DNA of 23,872 nt. It comes from Actinospica sp035552695. GTDB taxonomy: Bacteria > Actinomycetota > Actinomycetes > Streptomycetales > Catenulisporaceae. Position 1 is the first letter of the stretch, and every line of letters starts with the position of its first letter. Shown here one piece after another: positions 8,017 through 16,361 of the stretch. The position numbers and the translations under genes were made by a program. The notes under the pieces are model-generated. The model made no database searches. It saw only the letters and a program-made list of their open reading frames with translations, and was not told where the DNA came from. The stretch covers positions 1 through 23,872 of the forward strand of contig NZ_DASZKT010000224.1 in the NCBI RefSeq assembly GCF_035552695.1, given 5' to 3'.

Positions 8017-10530
8017 ATGCCAGGCAAGAACTTGACCAGGGACGAAGCGGCTCGCCGCGCGGAGCTGGTGCACGTCTCCTCCTACCGGGTCTCGCTCGAT
8101 CTGGGCAACGCCAACGATCCGCGGGCGCGGACCTTCGGCTCCACCAGCACGATCGAGTTCTCCTGCGCCGAGCCGGAGGCGTCCACGTTCCTCGACCTGA
8201 TCGCGCCGTCGGTCCGGGCCGTGACGCTGAACGGGAAGGAGCTGGATCCGAGCGAGGTGTTCGCGGACAGCCGGATCCAGCTGACCGGGCTGGGGGCGGA
8301 GAACCAGGTCACCGTCGTGGCGGACTGCGCCTACAGCCGCACCGGCGAGGGGCTGCACCGCTTCGCCGATCCCGCCGACGGCCGCGTGTACCTCTACACG
8401 CAGTTCGAGCCCGCCGACGCACGCCGGCTCTACGCGAATTTCGAGCAGCCCGACCTCAAGGCCTCCTTCACCTTCGACGTGAAGGCTCCGGCCGGCTGGT
8501 ACATCGCGAGCAACTCGGCGCCCGCAAAGCGCGCGCCGGTCGTGGACGGCGTGGCGCACTGGACCTTCCTGCCCACGCGGCGCATCTCGACCTACATCAC
8601 CGCCGTCGTCGCAGGGCCCTACCACGTCGCGAGCGATCACTACACCCGCGAGCTGGCCGACGGGACGACGCTGGAGATCCCGCTCAACACGCTGTGCCGC
8701 GCCTCGCTCGCCGACCACTTCGACGCCGACGCGATCTTCGACGTCACCAAGCGCGGCCTCGACTTCTTCCACGAGAGGTTCGACTACCCGTACCCGTTCG
8801 GCAAGTACGACCAGGCCTTCGTGCCCGAATACAACCTCGGTGCGATGGAGAACCCGGGCTGCGTGACGTTCACCGAGAACTTCGTCTTCCGGTCCAAGCA
8901 GACCGACCAGGCGTACGAGTCGCGCGCCAACGTGATCCTGCACGAGATGGCGCACATGTGGTTCGGCGACCTCGTGACGATGCGCTGGTGGGACGACCTG
9001 TGGCTCAAGGAGTCCTTCGCCGACTTCATGGGCTCGTACGGCTCGGTCGGCGCGACACGCTGGCGCAACGCCTGGGTCTCCTTCGCCAACCGCCGCAAGG
9101 CCTGGGCGTACCGCCAGGATCAGCTGCCGTCCACGCACCCGATCGTGGCGACCATCAACGACCTCGAAGACGCCAAGCTCAACTTCGACGGCATCACGTA
9201 CGCGAAGGGCGCTTCGGTGCTCAAGCAGCTCGTGGCGTACGTCGGCGAGGACGCGTTCCTGGAGGGCTCGCGGAGCTACTTCCAGCGGCACGCGTTCGGC
9301 AACACGACGCTCGCCGACCTGCTGAGCGCGCTGGAGGAGACCTCCGGGCGCGACCTGTCCGCCTGGTCCAAGGCCTGGCTGGAGACCAGCGGCGTCAATA
9401 GCCTGACCCTCTCCGACGGAGCCGTTCACCAGGACGGGACCCTGCGCCCGCACCGGATCGCGGTCGGCGCGTACGAACTGGGCGACGCGGGCGTGGCGCG
9501 GGTCACCCGGGCCGAGCTGGACCTGGAGGGCGAAAGCGCGGCGGTCCCCGAGGACATCGACACGGCCGCGTTCGTGCTCGTGAACGACGACGATCTGTCC
9601 TACTGCAAGGTCGTGCTCAACGCGAGCCAGCTCGACTTCGCGTACGAGCACCTGTCCACGTTCACCGATCCGATGCCGCGTTCGCTGATCTGGTCCTCGT
9701 TGTGGAACATGACGCGCGACGGCGTGCTGCCCGGCCGGCGCTTCCTGGACTTCGTGAACCGCCACGCGGCGTCCGAATCCGAGGTGGGCGTGCTCGACAA
9801 CGTCCTCGGACAGGCGGAATTCGTACTCGCCTTCTACCTGGGCGACGAGAACCGGGCCGCCGCGCTCGAATCCGTGGGCACGATGGCCAAGCGTGAGCTG
9901 CGCGCGGCGGCCCCCGCGTCCGACAAGCAGCTGGCCTGGGCCCGGTTCTACGCGAAGGCGGCCCACCGCCCCGTGGATCTCGACCACCTGGCCGCGCTGC
10001 TCGACGGCACGGCCGAGCTCGAGGGCCTGACCGTGGACGCCGACCTGCGCTGGGACCTCCTGCTCGGACTCGCGAGTGCGGGCGCGGCGGACCAGGCGCG
10101 CATCGACGCCGAGTTGTCCCGCGACCAGACCGCCTCAGGCCACCGCAACCACGCCGGCTGCCTGGCCGCACGTCCGCTGCCGCGGGCCAAGTCCGAGGTC
10201 TGGCACACCATCATGGCCCCCGGCGACCAGCCCAAGGACCTCCTGCGCGCGCTGCTCAACGGCTTCAACCAGCCCGGCCAGGCAGAGCTGCTCACCCAGT
10301 ACGCCGAGCCGTACTTCGAATCCCTGGACCAGATCTGGCACGAGCGAACCATCGAGAACGCCTCAACCATCGTGTCCGGCGCGTTCCCCGAGCTCCTCGT
10401 CGACGAGCACACGCTCACCCTGGCCGACACCTGGCTCGCCGGCCGGCACGCCCCAGCCCTCCGCCGCCTGGTCTCCGAGGCCCGCGACGACCTCGCCCGT
10501 GCGCTGCGCGCGCGGGGAGTAGCGGAGTAG
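8017..10530 (+). CDS. pepN: Aminopeptidase N (M1 family zinc metallopeptidase)
   Basis: Cytosolic zinc exopeptidase that removes N-terminal residues from peptides. The 837-residue product matches actinobacterial PepN in length. The substrate-binding motif GAMEN is at residues 275-279. The zinc site HEMAH is at 309-313 with E332 (WLKESFADF) as third ligand, the standard HExxH-x18-E. The C-terminal third is the usual ERAP1-like helical domain. The ATG at 8017 gives MPGKNLTRDEAARRAELV, a typical PepN start, with AGGA five bases upstream and GAAGGAG further back. The frame is open to 7963, but this extension lacks family features. No signal peptide. A weak hairpin follows at 10535-10555. Confidence 0.97.
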   Translation: MPGKNLTRDEAARRAELVHVSSYRVSLDLGNANDPRARTFGSTSTIEFSCAEPEASTFLDLIAPSVRAVTLNGKELDPSEVFADSRIQLTGLGAENQVTVVADCAYSRTGEGLHRFADPADGRVYLYTQFEPADARRLYANFEQPDLKASFTFDVKAPAGWYIASNSAPAKRAPVVDGVAHWTFLPTRRISTYITAVVAGPYHVASDHYTRELADGTTLEIPLNTLCRASLADHFDADAIFDVTKRGLDFFHERFDYPYPFGKYDQAFVPEYNLGAMENPGCVTFTENFVFRSKQTDQAYESRANVILHEMAHMWFGDLVTMRWWDDLWLKESFADFMGSYGSVGATRWRNAWVSFANRRKAWAYRQDQLPSTHPIVATINDLEDAKLNFDGITYAKGASVLKQLVAYVGEDAFLEGSRSYFQRHAFGNTTLADLLSALEETSGRDLSAWSKAWLETSGVNSLTLSDGAVHQDGTLRPHRIAVGAYELGDAGVARVTRAELDLEGESAAVPEDIDTAAFVLVNDDDLSYCKVVLNASQLDFAYEHLSTFTDPMPRSLIWSSLWNMTRDGVLPGRRFLDFVNRHAASESEVGVLDNVLGQAEFVLAFYLGDENRAAALESVGTMAKRELRAAAPASDKQLAWARFYAKAAHRPVDLDHLAALLDGTAELEGLTVDADLRWDLLLGLASAGAADQARIDAELSRDQTASGHRNHAGCLAARPLPRAKSEVWHTIMAPGDQPKDLLRALLNGFNQPGQAELLTQYAEPYFESLDQIWHERTIENASTIVSGAFPELLVDEHTLTLADTWLAGRHAPALRRLVSEARDDLARALRARGVAE

Positions 10531-10534
10531 CGGC

Positions 10535-10555
10535 AGGGCGTCCGGACCCCGCCCT
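10535..10555 (+). terminator. Weak hairpin after pepN
   Basis: AGGGCG (10535-10540) pairs with CGCCCT (10550-10555) around a 9-nt loop that itself contains TCCGGA. It begins four bases after the pepN stop. The stem is short and lacks a T tract, so terminator function is only plausible. Confidence 0.35.
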
Positions 10556-10622
10556 CCCCCGTCGACAACTGTTTACCGACCCTTGGTGGCCTCGTATCGT
10601 CAAACCCTGATGTCCTGATCTG

Positions 10623-10643
10623 TTCGGGCCAAGGCGGCCCGAA
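10623..10643 (+). promoter_or_regulatory. Hairpin in the leader of the PLD-like gene
   Basis: Perfect 8-bp arms TTCGGGCC (10623-10630) and GGCCCGAA (10636-10643) with a 5-nt loop end six bases before the ribosome-binding site AGGAGGG of the gene at 10661. The structure may be an operator, an mRNA-stabilising stem, or a terminator/attenuator just ahead of the start. Confidence 0.45.
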
Positions 10644-10660
10644 GACTCAGGAGGGTCATC

Positions 10661-11731
10661 ATGCGTCGCAAGCACACGCTGGCTGCCACCGCGGTCGCCG
10701 GGATTCTGACCGTGGCGCTCGGCACGTCGGCGGCTCAGGCCGAGGTGGCCGCGGACTGCGGACCGGGCGGGCCGGGCGAGTTCGCGAACCACACGCTGCT
10801 CGTCTTCCCGGGCTCGCACCAGCCGATCTACGACTTCGTGAACTCGGCGAAGCGGAGCATCGACCTGACCATGTACGAGCTCGACGACACGACGATGGAG
10901 GCCGACCTGATCGCGGCCGTGCAGCGCGGCGTGGATGTGCGGGTGATCCTGGACGGCCGGGTCGGACCGGGCAGCAAGTACTACCAGCCGGGCTACGACA
11001 AGCTCAAGGCGGGCGGCGTGAACGTGGTCTGGTCGAACCCGGCCTACTACTTCACCCACCAGAAGACCCTCACGGTGGACGACCGCGAGTCGCTCGTCAT
11101 GACCGGCAACCTGGACTCGTACTACTACAACTCGGACCGGGACTACGCGCTGTTCGACGCGAACCCGCTGGACGTGCGCGCGATCGGGCAGACCTTCGAC
11201 GCGGACTTCGCGGACCAGGCGGTCACGCCGAGCGCGGGCAGCGGCGACCTGGTGTGGTCGCCGACCACCTCCGAGGACCGGATCCTGGACGTGATCAACG
11301 GCGCGCACCGCACGCTGCTGGTCGAGCAGGAGGAGATGTACGACACCGACGTGATCAATGCCCTGATCGCGGCGGCCCAGCGCGGCGTGCAGGTGAAGCT
11401 GGCCATCATCGAGGAGTGCGACCTGTACCCGTACCTGAACCAACTGCTGGCCGCGGGCGTGCAGATCAGCCTGAACAACACGAGCACGGACACCCTCTAC
11501 TCGCACGCCAAGGTGTTCGTGGCCGACTACGGACAGTGGGACGAGCGGGCCGAGGTCGGCTCGATCAACATCTCGAACACCTCGCTGAACGAGAACCGCG
11601 AGCTCGGCGTGATCCTCGACGCCTTCGGGCCGCGCAACCAGCAGGTGCTCGACACCCTGGACAGCGTCATCACGGGCGACTTCAATGACGGCCAGACGTA
11701 CGTGGCCACCACGGACCCGAGCTGCGGCTGA
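10661..11731 (+). CDS. Secreted phospholipase D-like protein
   Basis: Predicted exported member of the PLD superfamily, which uses two HKD motifs to hydrolyse or transfer phosphodiester bonds. The 356-residue product starts with a classical signal peptide: MRRKH, a hydrophobic stretch to about residue 24, and AQA before a likely cut at 27/28. Motif 1 is H133-x-K135-x4-D140 (THQKTLTVDD) followed by TGNLDSYY. Motif 2 is H282-x-K284-x4-D289 (SHAKVFVAD) followed by GSINISNTSLNENRE. Both are intact, so the enzyme should be active. C33, C253 and C355 could allow a disulfide after export. AGGAGGG lies five bases before the ATG. Phospholipid, nucleic acid or another phosphodiester could be the substrate; sequence does not decide. 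It follows pepN but appears to have its own leader. Confidence 0.93.
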   Translation: MRRKHTLAATAVAGILTVALGTSAAQAEVAADCGPGGPGEFANHTLLVFPGSHQPIYDFVNSAKRSIDLTMYELDDTTMEADLIAAVQRGVDVRVILDGRVGPGSKYYQPGYDKLKAGGVNVVWSNPAYYFTHQKTLTVDDRESLVMTGNLDSYYYNSDRDYALFDANPLDVRAIGQTFDADFADQAVTPSAGSGDLVWSPTTSEDRILDVINGAHRTLLVEQEEMYDTDVINALIAAAQRGVQVKLAIIEECDLYPYLNQLLAAGVQISLNNTSTDTLYSHAKVFVADYGQWDERAEVGSINISNTSLNENRELGVILDAFGPRNQQVLDTLDSVITGDFNDGQTYVATTDPSCG

Positions 11732-11791
11732 TCCGTCAGGGCACGAACATGAGGGCCGGTGTCAGCGCTGCCAGCGATACCACAGTGAGAT

Positions 11792-11819
11792 AACCGGGAA
11801 ATACAACGTTAACAACCGG
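11792..11819 (+). promoter_or_regulatory. Spaced direct repeat upstream of the permease
   Basis: AACCGG occurs at 11792-11797 and again at 11814-11819, a 22-bp period or about two helical turns. Between them lie the overlapping palindromes AACGTT and GTTAAC. The element is about 50 bp before the permease start and is a candidate operator for substrate-responsive control. The remainder of 11732-11870 shows only the permease ribosome-binding site. Confidence 0.3.
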
Positions 11820-11870
11820 CCCTTACCGTCCACCTTGACTGCCCACCCAGAGATCGCGGAGGACCCCGGC

Positions 11871-13307
11871 ATGACCAGCACCGAGGCACAGGCGGCGCAC
11901 ATACCCGAGGTACGCGAGGGCGATTACGGTACCAAGGTTGCCGCCGTCGAGCCGGGCGGAGCCGAGTTCATCCCGCTCGACGAACGGCACGGCCGCCCGC
12001 TCAACCTGTTCTGGACCTGGACCTCCCCCAACTTCGAGTTCGCGACGGTGTTCGTCGGCGCGCTGCCGCTGCTGTTCTTCGGCGAGTCCTTCACCCAGGC
12101 CGCGCTGGCGATCATCCTCGGCACCGGCCTCGGCTCGCTGGCCATGGCCGCCCTCTCCGCGCGCGGCCCGGAACACGGCGTGCCGCAGATGATCCTTTCC
12201 CGCGTCTCCTTCGGCCGCTTCGGAAACATCCTGCCCGCCGGAATCAACGCGCTGGTCGCGGGCGTCGGCTGGTTCGCGGTGAACTCGGTCAGCGGCACGC
12301 TCGCGCTCTCCGCGCTGACCGGCTGGGCCGAGGTGCCCTGCCTGCTCCTGATCACGGTGGCGCAGATCGCCATCGCGTTCTTCGGGCACAACCTGGTGCA
12401 CGTCTTCGAGCGCCTCGCGTTCCCGCTGCTCGCGCTGGTCTTCACGGCCGTCTCGGTGATCCTGCTCGCGGAGAGCCACCCGTCCGCGGCCGGCGGGGGC
12501 GGCGGCATGGGCGGCTTCCTGCTGACCCTCGGCGCCACCTTCGGCTACGCGGCCGGCTGGAACCCGTACGCCGCGGACTACACCCGGTACCTGAAGCGGG
12601 ACGTGAACAAGAGGGCGGTCGGCCTGTGGGCGGGCCTCGGCGTGTTCGTCTCCTGCGTGCTGCTGGAGCTCGCGGGCACCGCCGCCGCGACGCTGACCGT
12701 GCCGAACGGGCTGTGGGACGCGGACCCGACGCAGGCCTTCATCACGCACATCACCCCGTGGCTCGGCGACGTCACGCTGGTGTGCATCGCGATCGGCGCG
12801 GTCTGCGCCAACGCGCTGAACGTCTACTCCGGCGCGATGTCGTTCATGGCGCTGGGCATCAAGATCCCGCTCACCGCGCGGCGTGCCCTGGTGGCGCTGG
12901 TCTTCGGCGTCGCGGGCTTCTTCCTCGCCTGGTCCGGACTGAGCGACGCGGGCACGAAGTACAACAACTTCCTGCTGGTCATCGCGTACTGGATCGGTCC
13001 GTGGCTCGGCGTGTACTTCACCGACCAGCTGCTGCGCCGCGGCCAGGACGTGGACGGCCTGCTGTTCAGCAAGAGCCACAAGCCGGTCGCGGGCGTGCTG
13101 GCGATGGCCGCGGCCATGGCCGTGTCCATCCCGCTGTTCTCGGCCCAGACCGACTTCGCCGGCTACCTGGCCAAGCGGCACCCCAGCCTCGGCGACCTGA
13201 CCTTCGAGGTCGGGTTCGTGCTGGCCGCACTGTTCTACTGGCTGCTGTTCAGCTACCTGCCGCGGTCGCTGGGCCGCGGGGACGCGACTCAGAGCTCGGT
13301 CGGGTAG
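11871..13307 (+). CDS. NCS1-family nucleobase/cytosine permease
   Basis: Integral membrane transporter of the nucleobase:cation symporter-1 family (cytosine, purine, allantoin, hydantoin, thiamine and related substrates). The 478-residue product has about 12 hydrophobic segments. Family signatures include RPLNLFWTWTSPNFEFAT ahead of the first helix, LSRVSFGRFGNILPAGINAL, and WNPYAADYTRYL in the middle. A Gly-rich loop (AGGGGGMGG) precedes the sixth segment. The ATG at 11871 is chosen because GGAGGA lies seven bases upstream and the product then has the normal family length. The frame extends to 11685, but that part overlaps the PLD gene and has no family similarity. No catabolic gene is adjacent, so the substrate cannot be assigned; cytosine or a purine is the default. 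The 3' end overlaps the convergent gene by 19 bp. Confidence 0.92.
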   Translation: MTSTEAQAAHIPEVREGDYGTKVAAVEPGGAEFIPLDERHGRPLNLFWTWTSPNFEFATVFVGALPLLFFGESFTQAALAIILGTGLGSLAMAALSARGPEHGVPQMILSRVSFGRFGNILPAGINALVAGVGWFAVNSVSGTLALSALTGWAEVPCLLLITVAQIAIAFFGHNLVHVFERLAFPLLALVFTAVSVILLAESHPSAAGGGGGMGGFLLTLGATFGYAAGWNPYAADYTRYLKRDVNKRAVGLWAGLGVFVSCVLLELAGTAAATLTVPNGLWDADPTQAFITHITPWLGDVTLVCIAIGAVCANALNVYSGAMSFMALGIKIPLTARRALVALVFGVAGFFLAWSGLSDAGTKYNNFLLVIAYWIGPWLGVYFTDQLLRRGQDVDGLLFSKSHKPVAGVLAMAAAMAVSIPLFSAQTDFAGYLAKRHPSLGDLTFEVGFVLAALFYWLLFSYLPRSLGRGDATQSSVG

Positions 13308-13963
13308 CCCTCGCGGCCGACGATGCCGCGGTGGTCGTAAGGATGCTCCAGCTCGGGGCGATGGTGTTCGGAGCCGAAGGTCTGGCCGATGAACACCCTC
13401 GTACCCGGGCTTTCCTTACGCAGCTTGCGCACCAGCGCGTGCATCGCGGCATTGCGCTGGCCGCTGATCCGCGTGGTACGGGCCAGCCATGCGGGGAACG
13501 TCAGCACCTCGCCGACGTCGTGTATCGCCGCGTTGGCCACGCGCTTGACCCGGCCGTCCGGCTCGCCGACCGGCCAGTGCTCGCCGAGCTTCAGGCCCTC
13601 GAACTCATCGGCGCCGAGCACGGTCATCCTCAGCTCGGATCCGTCGTCCGCCACGACCGTCAGCCGCCCGGCACGCGCCCACACCTGGGCCGTGACCGGC
13701 AGCATCCGGCGGTCGCCGTCGACGGTGTGCACGATCAGCGGGCTGCTGCCGCTCCCCGCCTCCAACGCCACGACACGGTGGTCGAGCACGGCCGGGGCGC
13801 CGAGCTCGGCGGCCGCACGCTGCCGGGACTGCTCGGCGTGCCCGGTCTGCTCAGCGTGCTCGGTCCGCTCAGCGTGCTCGGCATGGCTGTCCATCTCGGC
13901 GGTGACGGTCGCGGTCTTCGGCGACGGCGCCGGGTGCACGGGATCGACATTGAAGGAGGTCAT
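13289..13963 (-). CDS. Hypothetical protein with HAE-rich N-terminal repeat
   Basis: Unrecognised soluble protein of 224 residues. The ATG at 13963 is supported by AGGAGGG nine bases upstream. Residues about 1-55 are low complexity: a Pro/Ala/Thr-rich start, then repeated hexads such as AEHAER, TEHAEQ and TGHAEQ, encoded by an 18-bp DNA repeat. The remainder looks like a folded beta-rich domain (VVALEAGSG, LIVHTVDGDRRMLPV, RLTVVADDGSELRM), then a helical basic segment (NAAMHALVRKLRKESPG) and an acidic/His-rich tail with HHRPELEHPYDHRG. No signal peptide or membrane helix. It is convergent with and overlaps the permease, and divergent from the Suc_Fer-like gene with 165 bp between starts. Histidine abundance could mean metal binding, but no known motif is present. 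Confidence 0.72.
   Translation of the reverse strand: MTSFNVDPVHPAPSPKTATVTAEMDSHAEHAERTEHAEQTGHAEQSRQRAAAELGAPAVLDHRVVALEAGSGSSPLIVHTVDGDRRMLPVTAQVWARAGRLTVVADDGSELRMTVLGADEFEGLKLGEHWPVGEPDGRVKRVANAAIHDVGEVLTFPAWLARTTRISGQRNAAMHALVRKLRKESPGTRVFIGQTFGSEHHRPELEHPYDHRGIVGREGYPTEL
13829..13882 (-). repeat. 18-bp coding tandem repeat (three copies)
   Basis: Three adjacent 18-bp units (13829-13846, 13847-13864, 13865-13882) differ by one to four bases each and encode the hexads TGHAEQ, TEHAEQ and AEHAER on the minus strand. A degenerate fourth unit (SHAEH) precedes them in the protein. The near-identity at DNA level indicates recent slippage expansion. Confidence 0.8.
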
Positions 13964-14115
13964 ATCGCCTCGCCCTCCTGGACGGTCCCCCCGAAAACGG
14001 TTGGATACCTTCATTGTGCTCCGCAACCGGCAAAACGCCACTGCGTACAGGGCACTCGCCCGCGCTCCCCGGGCACTCGCCGGGCTCCCGCCAGCGCCGC
14101 ACGTGCCGGGCGCCC

Positions 14116-14121
14116 TAGGCT
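14116..14121 (+). promoter_or_regulatory. Possible -10 element for leaderless transcription
   Basis: TAGGCT (TAnnnT) ends seven bases before the ATG at 14129, and there is no Shine-Dalgarno sequence in between. This is the arrangement seen at leaderless actinobacterial genes, where transcription starts at the A of the start codon. No clear -35 is visible. Confidence 0.4.
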
Positions 14122-14128
14122 GGGAACC

Positions 14129-15070
14129 ATGCCGCTCAGCCACGCCGCCGGACCCGCCCCGACCTCCTGCAGCGCCGCCTCGGCCCGGCTCGGCGAACCG
14201 CTGGCCGGGACCGCGCCGGTCGCGGGCCGCTGGCTGGCGATCGAGCAGCCCGGACCGTGGGGCGGACGCGCGCTGACCGAATCGCACTTCCCGCACGAGC
14301 TCGGGCACGCGCTCAACCGCAGGGCGGAGGCGGCCGGCGTGCGCATCGCGCTGATCAGGCGGCCCGGGCACCACGCGGAGCACGATCCGCTGGCCCCGCG
14401 CCGCGTGTTCCTGGCGGACACGAGGCCGGGCCGGAGCACGCTGTGGTCCTGGTCCACCTCCGACCCGGCCACGCTGCTCGACCTGGACTTCGACGTGCCG
14501 GGCAAGCCCGTGAACGAGGGCGGTCCGCCGCTGCTGGTCTGCACGAACGCCAGGCGCGACACGTGCTGCGCGCTGTCCGGACGGGCGCTGGCCGGCTGGC
14601 TGGCCGAGGACGCGGCGACGGACGGCGGCTCGATCTGGGAATCCGACCACCTGGGTGGCCACCGCTTCGCACCGACGGCCGTCGTACTGCCGACCGGGTA
14701 CGTCTACGGCCGCCTGGACGGTCCGTCCGCGCGCGGGATCCTGCGCGAAGCGGCGGCCGGTCGCAGTGGCGGACCGCTGTGCCGCGGGCGTTCGACCTGG
14801 TCACGGCCGGGGCAGGCGGCCGAGTTGGCGCTGCGTGCCGAGTTGCAGGAGTACGCCGCGGACGCGGTCGTCGTGCTCGGCGAGCGCCTGCTGGACCCGG
14901 TGCCGGACGGCCCCAGCCGTCGCCACGAGGTCATCCTCGACGCCGGCGGCCACCGTTTCCGGGCAGTCCTGGCCGAGAGCCCGGCCGCCGAGCCGCGCCC
15001 CGAGTCCTGTGGCAAGGCCTTCGGCAACCCGCTCGAGCTGCGGCTGATCAGCCTGGAGAAGGACTGCTGA
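14129..15070 (+). CDS. Sucrase/ferredoxin-like (Suc_Fer) thioredoxin-like [2Fe-2S] protein
   Basis: Member of the Suc_Fer-like family, whose thioredoxin-like ferredoxin domain carries a [2Fe-2S] cluster; physiological role in bacteria is unclear. The product has 313 residues. Family features run in order: SCSAASARLGEPLAGTAP (13-30), WLAIEQPGPWGGRAL (35-49), VCTNARRDTCCALSGRALAG (137-156) and DHLGGHRFAPTAVVLPTGY (173-191). In the yeast relatives Apd1/Aim32 the cluster is held by two Cys and two His; here C138 plus C146/C147 and H174-x3-H178 occupy the equivalent places. The family-typical residue after CT is often His, here Asn. The gene appears leaderless (see 14116-14121). A palindrome follows, then the sensor-kinase gene 70 bp downstream. 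Sucrose cleavage, suggested by the family name, is not supported by any glycosidase motif. Confidence 0.9.
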   Translation: MPLSHAAGPAPTSCSAASARLGEPLAGTAPVAGRWLAIEQPGPWGGRALTESHFPHELGHALNRRAEAAGVRIALIRRPGHHAEHDPLAPRRVFLADTRPGRSTLWSWSTSDPATLLDLDFDVPGKPVNEGGPPLLVCTNARRDTCCALSGRALAGWLAEDAATDGGSIWESDHLGGHRFAPTAVVLPTGYVYGRLDGPSARGILREAAAGRSGGPLCRGRSTWSRPGQAAELALRAELQEYAADAVVVLGERLLDPVPDGPSRRHEVILDAGGHRFRAVLAESPAAEPRPESCGKAFGNPLELRLISLEKDC

Positions 15071-15090
15071 CGTCCGAGGTCCGCGGCAAT

Positions 15091-15106
15091 TCCCCCGCGC
15101 GGGGGA
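15091..15106 (+). terminator. GC palindrome between Suc_Fer gene and kinase gene
   Basis: TCCCCCGCGCGGGGGA is a perfect 16-bp palindrome 21 bp after the Suc_Fer-like stop, flanked by a CCGCGG repeat on each side. It could terminate that gene or act as an operator for the kinase-regulator pair. There is no T tract. Confidence 0.4.
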
Positions 15107-15140
15107 GGCTCATCGCCGCGGTCTGGGCGAGGATCGGCAC

Positions 15141-16361
15141 ATGACCTTCCAGCCCATCCCGCTGTCCGGACGCGCGCGGGAGGTTGTGGCCAGGGCCAAC
15201 CGCGTCGTCCCGGCGCTGCTGGTGGACCTGCTCGTCACCGCGGTCGCCGAGGCCGGCGTGCTCTGGGGCGTGGCGGCCTCTCAGCAGTACAACGGCCATC
15301 CGTGGTCCTGGTGGGTCTGGGCCTGGGCCCTGCCGCTGCCGCTCGCGCTGCTCTGGCGGCGCTCGGCGCCGTTCGCGGTGTTCTGGATCACCGGGCTCGG
15401 CACGCTGCTCCTCTCGGTCTTCGCGAACCTGGCGATCACCTGGAACCACAGCTGCGAGTTCATGCTGCTGGTCGCGATGGCCACGGTCGCCTACTACCGC
15501 GACGGCTGGCGCTTCTGGCTGCCCGCGGCCTGCTCGGTCGGGGCCGACTTCGTCTTCGTCGCCCACCAGGGAATCGGCCGCACGATGGTCTCGACGCTCG
15601 TCACCGCGATGGCGTTCGTCGCCGGGCGGCTGGCCGCGCAGCAGCGGGACCTCGCGCGGCTGATGGCGGACCGCGTGCACGAGGCCGAGCTGGCCGTCCA
15701 GGCACGCACGGCGCAGGCGGCGGCCGAGGAGCGGACCCGGATCGCCCGCGACATGCACGACATCCTGGCGCACGCCGTCAGCCTGATGATCGTGCAGGCG
15801 GAGGCCGGCGCGGCGGTGCTGCACCAGGACGCGAAGAAGGCTGAGACGGCCTTCGACGCGATCGCCGACGGCGGCCGGGACGCGCTGACCCAGCTGCGCC
15901 GGATGCTCGGCGTGCTGCGCGAGGACGACACGCTCGCGCTCAGCCCGCAGCCGAAGATCGGCGAACTGCCCAGGCTGGTGGAGACCGTGCGGACGACCAG
16001 GATCGATGTGCGCATGGTCGTGGTCGGCGACCCGCGCCGACTGCCGCCGGACACCGAGGTGGCCGTCTACCGGACTGCGCAGGAGGCGCTGACGAACATG
16101 GTCAAGCATTCCCGCGCGGACCGTGCCGAGCTGCGCCTGGACTGGACGCCGGAGGCGCTGACGTTGCGCATGACCGACGACGGGATCGGCCCGCGCGCGG
16201 GCGCGACGGACTCCGGCCGGGGCCTGATCGGTATCAGGGAACGGATCACGTCCTGCGGCGGGACCGTGCACACCGGGGCTGGCCCCGACGGACGCGGATT
16301 CCAGCTGCTCGTGCGGATTCCGGCGGCAGCGGAAGAGCACGCCCCGCGCACCCGACACTAG
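15141..16361 (+). CDS. Two-component sensor histidine kinase (DesK/NarL-type)
   Basis: Membrane sensor kinase of the HisKA_3 family. The 406-residue product has about six hydrophobic segments in residues 22-165 (near 22-45, 60-72, 76-98, 105-118, 125-140, 147-163) with no large extracellular domain, so the signal is probably sensed within or at the membrane. A coiled-coil linker (about 165-200) leads to the H-box ERTRIARDMHDILAH, with H206 the predicted phosphoacceptor. The ATPase domain has EALTNMVKHS (N box), DDGIGP and GRGLIGIRERI. All catalytic motifs are intact. The ATG at 15141 has GAGG ten bases upstream. The cognate regulator starts 11 bp after the stop codon. The target stimulus is unknown. 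Confidence 0.95.
   Translation: MTFQPIPLSGRAREVVARANRVVPALLVDLLVTAVAEAGVLWGVAASQQYNGHPWSWWVWAWALPLPLALLWRRSAPFAVFWITGLGTLLLSVFANLAITWNHSCEFMLLVAMATVAYYRDGWRFWLPAACSVGADFVFVAHQGIGRTMVSTLVTAMAFVAGRLAAQQRDLARLMADRVHEAELAVQARTAQAAAEERTRIARDMHDILAHAVSLMIVQAEAGAAVLHQDAKKAETAFDAIADGGRDALTQLRRMLGVLREDDTLALSPQPKIGELPRLVETVRTTRIDVRMVVVGDPRRLPPDTEVAVYRTAQEALTNMVKHSRADRAELRLDWTPEALTLRMTDDGIGPRAGATDSGRGLIGIRERITSCGGTVHTGAGPDGRGFQLLVRIPAAAEEHAPRTRH

Noticed and set aside
12626..14128. Extended frame joining the permease region to the Suc_Fer-like gene
   Set aside because: The extension crosses two other genes in a wrong frame. The Suc_Fer family N-terminus starts at 14129.
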